Assembly (NCBI GenBank): GCA_031551525.1
Contig: JAVBNN010000009.1
Coordinates: forward strand, 62,001 to 126,000
Length of the DNA: 64,000 bases
Direction: 5' to 3'
Origin: JAVBNN01 sp031551525
GTDB lineage: Bacteria > Bacillota > Negativicutes > Acidaminococcales > JAISLQ01
Below, piece by piece: positions 46,008 to 54,088 of this stretch (within the stretch, counting starts at the first letter, position 1; every line of letters starts with the position of its first letter). The position numbers were made by a program, and so were the translations under genes. The notes under the pieces are model-generated. The model was not told the origin of the DNA. It did not search any database and saw nothing but the letters and a program-made list of their open reading frames with translations.

Positions 46008-47243
46008 ATGCAAATAAAGCAAACGGTTTTACCAAACGGCATAAAAATCATCACGGACAGCATGAAAGAAGTCCGTTCGGCAACCCTGGGCATTTGGTTT
46101 ACGTGCGGTTCACGCCAAGAAAACCCCGAACACGGAGGGGTAGCGCACCTTATAGAGCATATGATGTTTAAAGGGACAAACCGCCGCTCCGCCCGCCAGT
46201 TAGCGCAGGAAATGGACTATCTGGGTGGCCACATGAATGCCTATACTTCCGCTGAATATACTTTTTACTACATGAAATCTTTAGACATTTATCTGGAAAA
46301 AGTATTTGACCTGTTGTCAGACATGTTATTAAACCCTTTATTGGCGGAAAAAGATATAAAGAAAGAGAAGCGGATCATTTTGCAGGAATATGATATGTAT
46401 GCGGATAACCCGGAAGATTTGGCGCAGGGGAAGTATTTTTCCTGGGTGTGGCCCAAACATCCGCTGGGCATGAGTATTATCGGCAGTAAAAAGACTATCC
46501 GCGGACTGAATCGTACTGCCATAGAAAAATATCGTTCGGATTTTTACCGGCCGGACAATCTTATTGTTGCTGTAGCCGGCAATATAGAACACGAACAGGT
46601 AGTAGGATTGACTCAAAAATATCTCAAGGGTTTTACCGGTACCTCGGTAAAGAAGAAAAACACCGCGGCTGTTTTTCACAGCGGAAAAAAGTATGTTGCT
46701 AAAGATACCGAGCAGACTCAGGTCATCTGGGGCGTACCGGGTATATCATACGCCGATGAGGATCGTTACCAGGCGGCCATTTTGAATAATATCATCGGGG
46801 CTTCGGGGTCGTCGCGGCTGTTCCAGTCTATACGGGAAGACGCAGGGCTTGCCTATTCCATATATTCCGGTTTTGACAGTTACAGTGACAGTGGTGTTTT
46901 CAGTATCAGCGCCGGCATAAAACCAGAAAACACTACAAAATTGCTTTCATCCTTGAAAAAAGAAATAAATGATATTTTGGATAAAGGCATCACAGAAGCC
47001 GAACTCTCAAGAGCCAAAGAGCAGATAATCAGCATGCTCTTGGTAGGGCTGGAAACATCCGACGGTCGGATGCAGCGCCTGGGAAAACTGCTGGTCATGG
47101 ACAGGCCCGTACAGTCAGTCGAGGAGATAATAGAGCGAGTGTCGGCTATTACCGTGGAAGAAGTAAACGCTATGGCCCGTAGATTGTTCAAAGGCGTGCA
47201 GCCTGCTATTTTGCAGCTAGGACCAAAACTGGCAAAAAAATGA
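46008..47243 (+). CDS. M16-family zinc peptidase
   Basis: A 411-residue processing-peptidase-like protein. The inverted zinc site HLIEH is at residues 47-51, and the third ligand region is in KRIILQEYDMYADNPED; an R/Y pair typical of M16 (SSRLFQSIREDAGLAYSIYSGFDSY) is in the second half. It is the Firmicutes M16B type (YmxG-like), usually found near pnp and dut as here. The natural substrate is unknown. Confidence 0.9.
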   Translation: MQIKQTVLPNGIKIITDSMKEVRSATLGIWFTCGSRQENPEHGGVAHLIEHMMFKGTNRRSARQLAQEMDYLGGHMNAYTSAEYTFYYMKSLDIYLEKVFDLLSDMLLNPLLAEKDIKKEKRIILQEYDMYADNPEDLAQGKYFSWVWPKHPLGMSIIGSKKTIRGLNRTAIEKYRSDFYRPDNLIVAVAGNIEHEQVVGLTQKYLKGFTGTSVKKKNTAAVFHSGKKYVAKDTEQTQVIWGVPGISYADEDRYQAAILNNIIGASGSSRLFQSIREDAGLAYSIYSGFDSYSDSGVFSISAGIKPENTTKLLSSLKKEINDILDKGITEAELSRAKEQIISMLLVGLETSDGRMQRLGKLLVMDRPVQSVEEIIERVSAITVEEVNAMARRLFKGVQPAILQLGPKLAKK

Positions 47244-47252
47244 GGTAACAGT

Positions 47253-47708
47253 ATGAAAGAACGCGGTTTTGAAGTGGTTACGGTTTATCTTGAAAAAGAG
47301 ATAGCTCTTCCGGAACGCAAAACGGCTTTAAGCGCGGGCTATGATCTGGCCTCCGCAGAAGACTGCCTTGTAAAGGCCGGGGCAGTGACTATAGTAACAA
47401 CCGGTTTGAAAGCCTACATGCAAAAAGATGAATATCTTGGCATACATATACGTTCGGGATTGTCGATAAAAAACTCTTTGAGTCTCATCAACGGCCAAGG
47501 GATAATCGATGCTGATTACTACAACAATAAGGACAACGAAGGCCATATCATGATTGCTTTTTACAATCATGCGGATCAGGATTTTCAGATCAAAAAAGGC
47601 GACCGCATCGCCCAGGGTATATTTTATAAGTACCTTACCACAGATAGCGACGCGGCCTCGAAAAAAACTGAACGTACCGGCGGATTTGGCAGTACCAAGG
47701 GTTTTTAA
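47253..47708 (+). CDS. dut: Deoxyuridine triphosphatase
   Basis: A 151-residue trimeric dUTPase. The five motifs are visible: AGYDLAS, RSGLSIKNSL, GIIDADYY, RIAQGIFY and RTGGFGST. It keeps dUTP low and supplies dUMP. Ten bases after the M16 gene; the promoter of the lysine operon starts at the base after its stop. Confidence 0.93.
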   Translation: MKERGFEVVTVYLEKEIALPERKTALSAGYDLASAEDCLVKAGAVTIVTTGLKAYMQKDEYLGIHIRSGLSIKNSLSLINGQGIIDADYYNNKDNEGHIMIAFYNHADQDFQIKKGDRIAQGIFYKYLTTDSDAASKKTERTGGFGSTKGF

Positions 47709-47737
47709 TTGACAAAGGTATGTTTTAGTAGTAAAAT
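47709..47737 (+). promoter_or_regulatory. Promoter of the dapB-asd-lysC-dapA operon
   Basis: TTGACA (47709-47714) and TAAAAT (47732-47737) with 17-base spacing, about 20 bases before the lysine riboswitch. Confidence 0.85.
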
Positions 47738-47756
47738 ATTTATAATATAATAAATA

Positions 47757-47900
47757 TGTATGGTAGAGGAGCGGGAAGCATCAGTAGACCGGGGAGACGG
47801 AATCCATGAACCGGTGCGAAAGGGCGGCCGCCGAAGTATAAAGACCTCCAAAGTCTTTATGCTGGTTATACAGCGAATAACTGTATGATTGTCACCTATG
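47757..47900 (+). promoter_or_regulatory. Lysine riboswitch (L box)
   Basis: The leader contains GGTAGAGGAGCGGGAAGC, AGTAGACCGGGGAGACGG, GAACCGGTGCGAAAGGGC, GGCCGCCGAAG, a GACTTTGGAGGTC-type hairpin, GCTGGTTATACAGCG and ATTGTCACC. These follow the order of the L-box aptamer core. All four downstream genes belong to the aspartate/diaminopimelate pathway, as expected. Ends are approximate. Confidence 0.88.
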
Positions 47901-47949
47901 GGTGGAGCGCTATCTCAAATGAAACATCGTGTATTATAGGGATGTTGCA

Positions 47950-47986
47950 GCCGTTGAGAGAAAGCTCAATGGCTTGTTTGTTTTTT
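47950..47986 (+). terminator. Lysine-riboswitch terminator
   Basis: GCCGTTGAG/CTCAATGGC with a six-base loop and a long T-rich tract, just before dapB. It is the likely off-state of the lysine riboswitch. Confidence 0.85.
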
Positions 47987-48013
47987 AAAAGCAAAAGAAA
48001 GGGGCGGTCGGAT

Positions 48014-48808
48014 ATGACGAAAGTAGTAGTAAATGGCGCACTGGGCAGGATGGGCCGTGAGGTGTTAAAAGCAGTGCTGTCCGATAAAGATACGCAATTG
48101 GTGGGAGCAGTGGATGTCGCCGCTAAAGGAGAACGCGTTGGCACCCTTTTAGCAGTAGATTGCGATATAACAGTTATGGGTGACCTTACCAAAGTGTTGG
48201 ATGATTGTCGGCCGGACGTAGTGGTAGATTTTACACAACCAGCCGTGGTAATGAGCAATCTCCGTCTTATCTTAGGTAAAGGAGTGCGCGCGGTTGTCGG
48301 CACTACCGGTTTTGCTAAAGAACAACTGGCAGAACTCGACAAGCTTTCCCGTGAACATGATACGGCTGTTTTGATCGCACCAAACTTTTCCATCGGTGCC
48401 ATACTTATGATGCGTTTAGCTGTGCAGGCTGTCAAATATCTGCCTAAAGCCGAAATAATAGAACTGCATCACGACAATAAACTGGATGCGCCATCGGGTA
48501 CCGCCGCCTGGACAGCCGATTTGATGGTGGAAGCGCGGGGCGGGTTTGTGCAGCAGGGTCATCCGGATGAAGAGGAAAAATACCCTGGTGCCCGAGGAGC
48601 AAATGTAGACGGGCTGCGTATCCACAGCGTAAGATTGCCCGGTTATGTTGCACATCAGGAAGTCATATTCGGTGGAGTGGGGGAAACCCTTACTATCAGG
48701 CATGACTCCATATCAAGAGAGTGTTTCATGCCGGGCGTGTTGCTCGGTTGCCGCAGGATCGGCAAATGCACCGGACTGGTCTACGGTCTGGATAAAATAA
48801 TGGACTAA
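48014..48808 (+). CDS. dapB: 4-Hydroxy-tetrahydrodipicolinate reductase
   Basis: A 264-residue NAD(P)H-dependent reductase in diaminopimelate synthesis. The Rossmann motif GALGRMGREV, VVGTTGF, and the substrate motif ELHHDNKLDAPSGTA are present. The ATG at 48014 has AAAGGGGC upstream; a longer in-frame reading from 47885 would translate the riboswitch terminator and is not credible. First gene after the L box. Confidence 0.95.
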   Translation: MTKVVVNGALGRMGREVLKAVLSDKDTQLVGAVDVAAKGERVGTLLAVDCDITVMGDLTKVLDDCRPDVVVDFTQPAVVMSNLRLILGKGVRAVVGTTGFAKEQLAELDKLSREHDTAVLIAPNFSIGAILMMRLAVQAVKYLPKAEIIELHHDNKLDAPSGTAAWTADLMVEARGGFVQQGHPDEEEKYPGARGANVDGLRIHSVRLPGYVAHQEVIFGGVGETLTIRHDSISRECFMPGVLLGCRRIGKCTGLVYGLDKIMD

Positions 48809-48823
48809 CGGGGAGTGATAAAA

Positions 48824-49855
48824 ATGAAAAAATACAATGTGGCTATTCTCGGTGCGACTGGAGCAGTAGGGCAGGAGTTTCTCGATCTCATTGCAGAAAG
48901 AAATTTCCCATTCAACGAACTGCGTTTGTTGGCTTCCGCTCGGTCCGATGGCAAACAAATAGATTTTATGGGCAAGAAATACACGGTTCAGGAAGCCACT
49001 GCCAAATCATTTGAAGGTATCGACATAGCATTGTTCGCCGGTGGCGGCGTAGGCAAAGAATTGGCTCCACACGCGGTAAAAGCTGGCGCTGTGGTAATAG
49101 ACAATTCCAGTACTTTTCGCATGGATCCAGATGTTCCCCTTGTGGTGCCTGAAGTTAACCCAGAAGCCCTGCGTAAACACAAAGGCATCATCGCCAACCC
49201 CAATTGTTCTACCATTATCATGGTCGTGGCGCTTAAACCTATCTATGACCTGGCAAAAATAAAACGTATAGTAGTTTCCACCTATCAGGCCGTATCCGGC
49301 GCAGGCAAGGAGGCCATCGACGAACTCAACGAACAGGTCAAGGCTCATAGCGAAGGCAAAGAAATGGTGGCTAATATACTGCCCAGCGCCAGCCTGCCTA
49401 AACATTATCCTATTGCTTTCAACCTGATACCGCAAATAGATGTTTTTCTTGATAATGACTATACTAAAGAAGAGATGAAAATGGTCAACGAAACAAGGAA
49501 AATCATGGAAGACGACAATATAGCCATCACTGCCACCACTATCCGGGTGCCTGTATACCGCAGCCACTCGGAATCGGTAAACATCGAACTGGAAAAACCG
49601 CTAGCGGTGAACGCGATAAAAGCGGCTTTGGCAAAATTCCCCGGTGTCGTATTACAGGATGAGCCAGCGAGTATGGTTTATCCCATGCCGCTTTACACAT
49701 CCAAACTCGATGATGTATATGTCGGCAGGGTAAGAAAAGATGAATCACTGGACAATGCATACAATATGTGGGTAGTGGGTGACCAGATCAGGAAAGGCGC
49801 CGCCCTTAACACGCTGCAAATAGCCGAAAAAATGATCGAAATGAAGCTTATCTAA
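48824..49855 (+). CDS. asd: Aspartate-semialdehyde dehydrogenase
   Basis: A 343-residue enzyme reducing aspartyl phosphate to the semialdehyde. GATGAVGQEF, VIDNSSTFRMD, and the catalytic cysteine in IANPNCSTIIM (Cys128) are present. The ATG at 48824 has GGGGAG eight bases upstream; a GTG nine bases earlier overlaps that site. Confidence 0.95.
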   Translation: MKKYNVAILGATGAVGQEFLDLIAERNFPFNELRLLASARSDGKQIDFMGKKYTVQEATAKSFEGIDIALFAGGGVGKELAPHAVKAGAVVIDNSSTFRMDPDVPLVVPEVNPEALRKHKGIIANPNCSTIIMVVALKPIYDLAKIKRIVVSTYQAVSGAGKEAIDELNEQVKAHSEGKEMVANILPSASLPKHYPIAFNLIPQIDVFLDNDYTKEEMKMVNETRKIMEDDNIAITATTIRVPVYRSHSESVNIELEKPLAVNAIKAALAKFPGVVLQDEPASMVYPMPLYTSKLDDVYVGRVRKDESLDNAYNMWVVGDQIRKGAALNTLQIAEKMIEMKLI

Positions 49856-49870
49856 AGGAGCGTTTGAAAA

Positions 49871-51091
49871 GTGAGGATAATCGTACAGAAATTTGGCGGC
49901 ACATCGGTTGCCACGGCTGAATCGCGCCAGGCAGTCAGGCAAAAGGTGCTTAACGCCATTGACGAAGGGTTTTCACCCATATTGGTAGTATCCGCCATGG
50001 GGCGCAAGGGCGATCCATATGCCACCGATAGTCTTATTGAACTACTGAAAAAAGAAAACGCCTCGGTAGCTAAACATGAGATGGATTTTCTCATGAGCTG
50101 CGGTGAAAATATCGGTGCTGCGGTAGTTGCGGCAAACCTTCAGGCAGTAGGGCTAAAAGCACAGGCTCTCACCGGCGGGCAAGCCGGCATGATCACGGAT
50201 GCTAATTTTGGCGCCGCGCGTATCCTTAAAGTTAACGTAAAACATCTAATGATGTTATTGGGTAAAGGCATTGTTCCGGTGGTCTGCGGCTTTCAAGGTA
50301 CCACGGAAGACGGATATAATATCACGACTATTGGCCGGGGCGGCAGCGATACGACTGCCGCTGCGCTGGGCGCCGCTCTGAAAGCGGAAGTCGTCGAGAT
50401 ATATACCGATGTAGACGGTATCATGACTGCCGACCCGCGTATAGTCAAAGAGGCTAAAATACTTGAGTGCATTTCTTATGGCGAAATATGCCAGCTAGCT
50501 TATCAGGGCGCGAAGGTCATTCATCCCCGGGCGGTAGAAATAGCTATGCAGAAGAACATCCCGATCCTGATAAAATCTACTTTCAGTAATGCGCCCGGCA
50601 CACTTATAACCAATGATTTTGGCGAAGACACATCCGATCTTCCGACTAATGCTAACATAGCCAGTGGAGTTACCTATATACAAAATATCAGCCAGATAAA
50701 AGTTGTTCTAAATAAAAACGACAGTACGGATATTTTCGATCTTTTAGCCAAAAACGGGGTAAATGTGGATTGCCTCAATGTCCTGCCGGGTGAAGTGTTG
50801 TTTACTGTTGATGAAGCCGATCTCAACAAAGCTTTAGAGCTCTTACAGGATAAAGATGCCGGTACAGTCAGTGTGGTAAAAAACTGTGCCAAAGTATCTG
50901 TAGTAGGCGCCGGCATGCGAGGGGTGCCAGGTGTTATGGCCACTTTCGTCCGAGCGTTTTCCGATCTGGGCATTCCCATATTGCAAACGGTGGACTCCAA
51001 CATCACGATTTCCGCGGTTATTGACCGTGAACAGCTCAGCACAGCATTATGCGGTTTACATCATTCCTTTGAACTGACAAAAAACCATTAG
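49871..51091 (+). CDS. lysC: Aspartokinase
   Basis: A 406-residue aspartate kinase, first enzyme of the lysine, threonine and methionine pathways. The kinase domain has VQKFGGTSVATAESR, GRGGSDTTAAALGA and YTDVDGIMTADPR; two ACT domains follow from about residue 265. It starts at GTG with AAAGGAG nine bases upstream. It resembles the DapG/LysC monofunctional type. Lysine control is both by the leader and, probably, by the ACT domains. Confidence 0.94.
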   Translation: MRIIVQKFGGTSVATAESRQAVRQKVLNAIDEGFSPILVVSAMGRKGDPYATDSLIELLKKENASVAKHEMDFLMSCGENIGAAVVAANLQAVGLKAQALTGGQAGMITDANFGAARILKVNVKHLMMLLGKGIVPVVCGFQGTTEDGYNITTIGRGGSDTTAAALGAALKAEVVEIYTDVDGIMTADPRIVKEAKILECISYGEICQLAYQGAKVIHPRAVEIAMQKNIPILIKSTFSNAPGTLITNDFGEDTSDLPTNANIASGVTYIQNISQIKVVLNKNDSTDIFDLLAKNGVNVDCLNVLPGEVLFTVDEADLNKALELLQDKDAGTVSVVKNCAKVSVVGAGMRGVPGVMATFVRAFSDLGIPILQTVDSNITISAVIDREQLSTALCGLHHSFELTKNH

Positions 51092-51104
51092 GAAGGTGAG
51101 AAAA

Positions 51105-51992
51105 ATGAAAATCCCTTATTTTGGACAGTTGTTGACAGCTATGGTTACGCCCATGAATGCCGATTACAGTATAAATTATGAAAAAGCTGCCGACTTGGCG
51201 GAATATCTTATCAACAATGGCAACGACGGCCTTGTCGTGGCTGGATCCACAGGTGAGGCCGCCACTATGAACCATGCTGAAAAGCTGGAACTGTTTCGTG
51301 TGGTGGCTAAACGGGTAAACAAAAGAGCTATGCTGGTAGGCGGCACAGGTTCCAATGACACAAGAGATTCAATCGAACTTACCAAAGCCGCGGAAAGCAC
51401 GGGGATAGACGGCGTCATGCTGGTCGGGCCTTATTACAATAAACCCACCCAGGAAGGCTTTTATCAGCACTTTAAAACTATTGCCAGGTCGACAAAACTA
51501 CCTGTCATAGTCTATAATGTGCCTGGGCGTACGAGTTCCAATATCATGCCGACTACCATAGCACGTCTGGCCGCTGATGTTAAAAATATCGTAGCGATCA
51601 AAGAAGCGGCAGGTAGCGTAGATCAGGCCGCCGAATTGAGAAAAATACTGCCGGAAGACTTTACTATTTATAGTGGCGACGATAGCTTGACACTTCCTTT
51701 TTTCTCTGTAGGCGCCAATGGCGTTATCAGCGTAGCCGGACATGTAGTGGGTAAGCAGATGAAAGAAATGATGACGGCTTTTGAAGCGGGTGATACGCAA
51801 AAAGCCCGGCGCATACACTTGGAACTACTTGATTTCTTTAAAGTTATTTTTATTACTACAAACCCCATCCCCATCAAAACAGCAGCCAGTAAAGCATCGC
51901 AAATCGACTGCGGCCCCCTGCGTCTCCCGTTGACGGCTCTTAACGAGGCCGAAAGCGAAAAAATTGACAAAGTGATGCAGGGATTAAAATAA
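51105..51992 (+). CDS. dapA: 4-Hydroxy-tetrahydrodipicolinate synthase
   Basis: A 295-residue TIM-barrel aldolase that condenses pyruvate with aspartate semialdehyde. GSTGEAATM, the catalytic tyrosine in VIVYNVPGRT (Tyr137) and the Schiff-base lysine in IVAIKEAAG (Lys166) are present. The ATG at 51105 has GGAAGG eight bases upstream. Last gene of the lysine-regulated operon, before a terminator. Confidence 0.95.
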   Translation: MKIPYFGQLLTAMVTPMNADYSINYEKAADLAEYLINNGNDGLVVAGSTGEAATMNHAEKLELFRVVAKRVNKRAMLVGGTGSNDTRDSIELTKAAESTGIDGVMLVGPYYNKPTQEGFYQHFKTIARSTKLPVIVYNVPGRTSSNIMPTTIARLAADVKNIVAIKEAAGSVDQAAELRKILPEDFTIYSGDDSLTLPFFSVGANGVISVAGHVVGKQMKEMMTAFEAGDTQKARRIHLELLDFFKVIFITTNPIPIKTAASKASQIDCGPLRLPLTALNEAESEKIDKVMQGLK

Positions 51993-52001
51993 AGTGTTTT
52001 T

Positions 52002-52039
52002 AAATCCCACATCTTGAGCGGATGTGGGATTTATTTTTC
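52002..52039 (+). terminator. Intrinsic terminator after dapA
   Basis: AAATCCCACATC/GATGTGGGATTT with a 7-base loop followed by ATTTTT. Ends the dap operon. Confidence 0.92.
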
Positions 52040-52068
52040 TTGCAAATTCGGAGTGTTTCACTTATAAT
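52040..52068 (+). promoter_or_regulatory. Promoter of the RNase J gene
   Basis: TTGCAA (52040-52045) and TATAAT (52063-52068) with 17-base spacing. It lies about 245 bases before the RNase J start. Confidence 0.75.
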
Positions 52069-52074
52069 AATAAT

Positions 52075-52313
52075 CAAAGTTGATGCGCGGCTGAAAATTT
52101 TATTACTGGTGAAATGAACGGTACGACAAAGATACGGAAAGTATCCTGGCGGAAAGCACACCGGCCAGGTCTTTTGTGTTGTTTGCATATAATAACCTTT
52201 GACCGTATATCGTGGCTAGGCGGATAGCTGCGGTATTTTATACATCCAATTAATAAGAAAATAATGCAGTTTGCCAATACTTAAATGAATTTTGCAAATG
52301 GAGGTGCAATTTT
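52075..52313 (+). promoter_or_regulatory. Long leader of the RNase J gene
   Basis: About 240 bases without a coding region. Local hairpins are GATAC/GTATC around 52134-52148 and CCTGGC/GCCAGG around 52145-52169, which compete for a few bases. A second TATAAT at 52188-52193 has no good -35. The rest is A/T-rich up to GGAGGTG before the start. RNases often control their own message, so an autoregulatory site is plausible. I recognise no known motif. Confidence 0.4.
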
Positions 52314-53975
52314 TTGTCAACTCGTGAAAAACTACAAATAATACCTTTAGGTGGACTTGGTGAAATAGGAAAGAATATGACAGTCATCCGTTATGGCGAC
52401 GATATGGTGGTCATAGACGCAGGGCTAATGTTCCCGGAAGACGACATGCTGGGAGTAGACCTTGTCATTCCCGATATCAGCTATCTTACGGACAACAAGG
52501 CTAAACTGAAAGCCATACTTTTGACCCATGGTCATGAAGACCACATCGGAGCGTTGCCCTACGTTATGAAAGAGGTGGACGTTCCCGTTTATGGTACGCC
52601 GCTTACTTTAGGAATATTGCAAGGGCGGCTCAAAGAAAATGGAGTGGCATCGACCAACCTGAAAGCCATAAATGCTGGACAGACCATAAAAATAGGCTGT
52701 TTTACCGCTGAGTTTTTACGTGTAAATCATAGTATAGCGGATTCAGTAGCTATCGCCTTACACACTCCGATTGGCACGATCGTGCATACAGGTGATTTTA
52801 AACTTGACCAAACACCGGTCGATGGACAAAGAACGGATTTTGCTCGTTTTGCCGAACTGGGCGATAAAGGCGTTCTCGTAATGCTCGCCGACAGCACAAA
52901 TGCTGAACGCCCCGGTTACACGCAAAGCGAGAAAACTGTTGGAGCTACTTTTGACGAAGTATTCCGTACAGCACCAAGCCGGATAATCATCGCCAGCTTT
53001 TCGTCCAATGTCCACCGCATACAGCAAGCGATAGACAGTGCCTGTAAATACAAACGCAAATTGGCCGTAATCGGTCGCAGTATGGTCAATGTAGTAAGCA
53101 TTGCCGTGGAGTTGGGCTATTTGAATATACCCGAAGGGGTACTGATCGATATAGACGAAGCGAATAGATATCCCGGATCGCAACTAGTAGTCATGACCAC
53201 CGGAAGCCAGGGCGAACCCATGTCGGCACTTACTCGCATGGCTATGGCCGATCACAAGAAAATGTCTATTGTGCCAAGTGACACGGTGATAATTTCCGCT
53301 ACACCGATACCTGGCAATGAAAAACTAGTCGCTCGCACGGTAGACCTTCTTTTCAGACTGGGCGCCGACGTTATTTATGACCGTTCTTTCGGTGTACACG
53401 TTTCCGGCCACGCTAGCCAAGAAGAATTGAAGATGATGCACACATTGGTACGTCCCAAGTTTTTTATCCCCGTACACGGAGAATATCGCCATCTTATAAA
53501 ACACGCGCGCTTGGCAAATGAACTGGGCATGCCAAAAGAAAATATTTTTGTTACGGAAAACGGCTCGGTTATCGAAATAACGCCAGACAAAGGAACTATA
53601 ACAAATAAAGTAACTGCCGGGAAGGTACTGGTAGACGGTCTGGGAGTTGGCGATGTCGGCAATATAGTTTTGCGTGACCGTCGGCAGTTGTCGCAAGACG
53701 GCATCCTGATAGTAGTCGTGACACTCGATAAGCAGCATTGCGCGGTGGTAGCCGGTCCGGACATAGTATCACGCGGCTTTGTATATATCCGCGAAGCGGA
53801 TCAGCTTATGGACGAGGCGAGAGATAAAGTGCAACTGGCACTGGATAAATGTCAAGTGAACGAAGTATCGGAGTGGTCGGCTATAAAATCCGCAGTTAGA
53901 GATTCTCTGGGCCGGTTTTTATATGAAAAAACCCGCCGCCGACCTATGATACTTCCTATCATTATGGAAATATGA
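52314..53975 (+). CDS. rnj: Ribonuclease J
   Basis: A 553-residue metallo-beta-lactamase/beta-CASP ribonuclease with endo- and 5'-exonuclease activity. The zinc motif LTHGHEDHIGALPY (His72, His74, Asp76, His77), HTGDFKLDQTPVDG, and the beta-CASP segments ASFSSNVHRIQQAI and HVSGHASQEELK are present. TTG start with GGAGGTG upstream. The protein has a normal RNase J length with its C-terminal domain. Confidence 0.93.
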   Translation: MSTREKLQIIPLGGLGEIGKNMTVIRYGDDMVVIDAGLMFPEDDMLGVDLVIPDISYLTDNKAKLKAILLTHGHEDHIGALPYVMKEVDVPVYGTPLTLGILQGRLKENGVASTNLKAINAGQTIKIGCFTAEFLRVNHSIADSVAIALHTPIGTIVHTGDFKLDQTPVDGQRTDFARFAELGDKGVLVMLADSTNAERPGYTQSEKTVGATFDEVFRTAPSRIIIASFSSNVHRIQQAIDSACKYKRKLAVIGRSMVNVVSIAVELGYLNIPEGVLIDIDEANRYPGSQLVVMTTGSQGEPMSALTRMAMADHKKMSIVPSDTVIISATPIPGNEKLVARTVDLLFRLGADVIYDRSFGVHVSGHASQEELKMMHTLVRPKFFIPVHGEYRHLIKHARLANELGMPKENIFVTENGSVIEITPDKGTITNKVTAGKVLVDGLGVGDVGNIVLRDRRQLSQDGILIVVVTLDKQHCAVVAGPDIVSRGFVYIREADQLMDEARDKVQLALDKCQVNEVSEWSAIKSAVRDSLGRFLYEKTRRRPMILPIIMEI

Positions 53976-53979
53976 TTTT

Positions 53980-54006
53980 AGTGCGCTCGAAAAAGCGCAC
54001 TTTTTC
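53980..54006 (+). terminator. Intrinsic terminator after RNase J
   Basis: AGTGCGCT/AGCGCACT with a CGAAAA loop and a short T run. Confidence 0.9.
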
Positions 54007-54088
54007 CTTGAAACCGCTTGTTTTAGCCACACAAAATAAAGGAAATTTATTATAAACATAGAATATAATACATTTAGAGGTGGTTCTT

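Noticed and set aside
47885..48013. 43-residue N-terminal extension of DapB
   Set aside because: It covers the end of the lysine riboswitch and the terminator; the normal DapB start is at 48014.
52188..52193. Second TATAAT before RNase J
   Set aside because: No acceptable -35 at 16-18 bases upstream.
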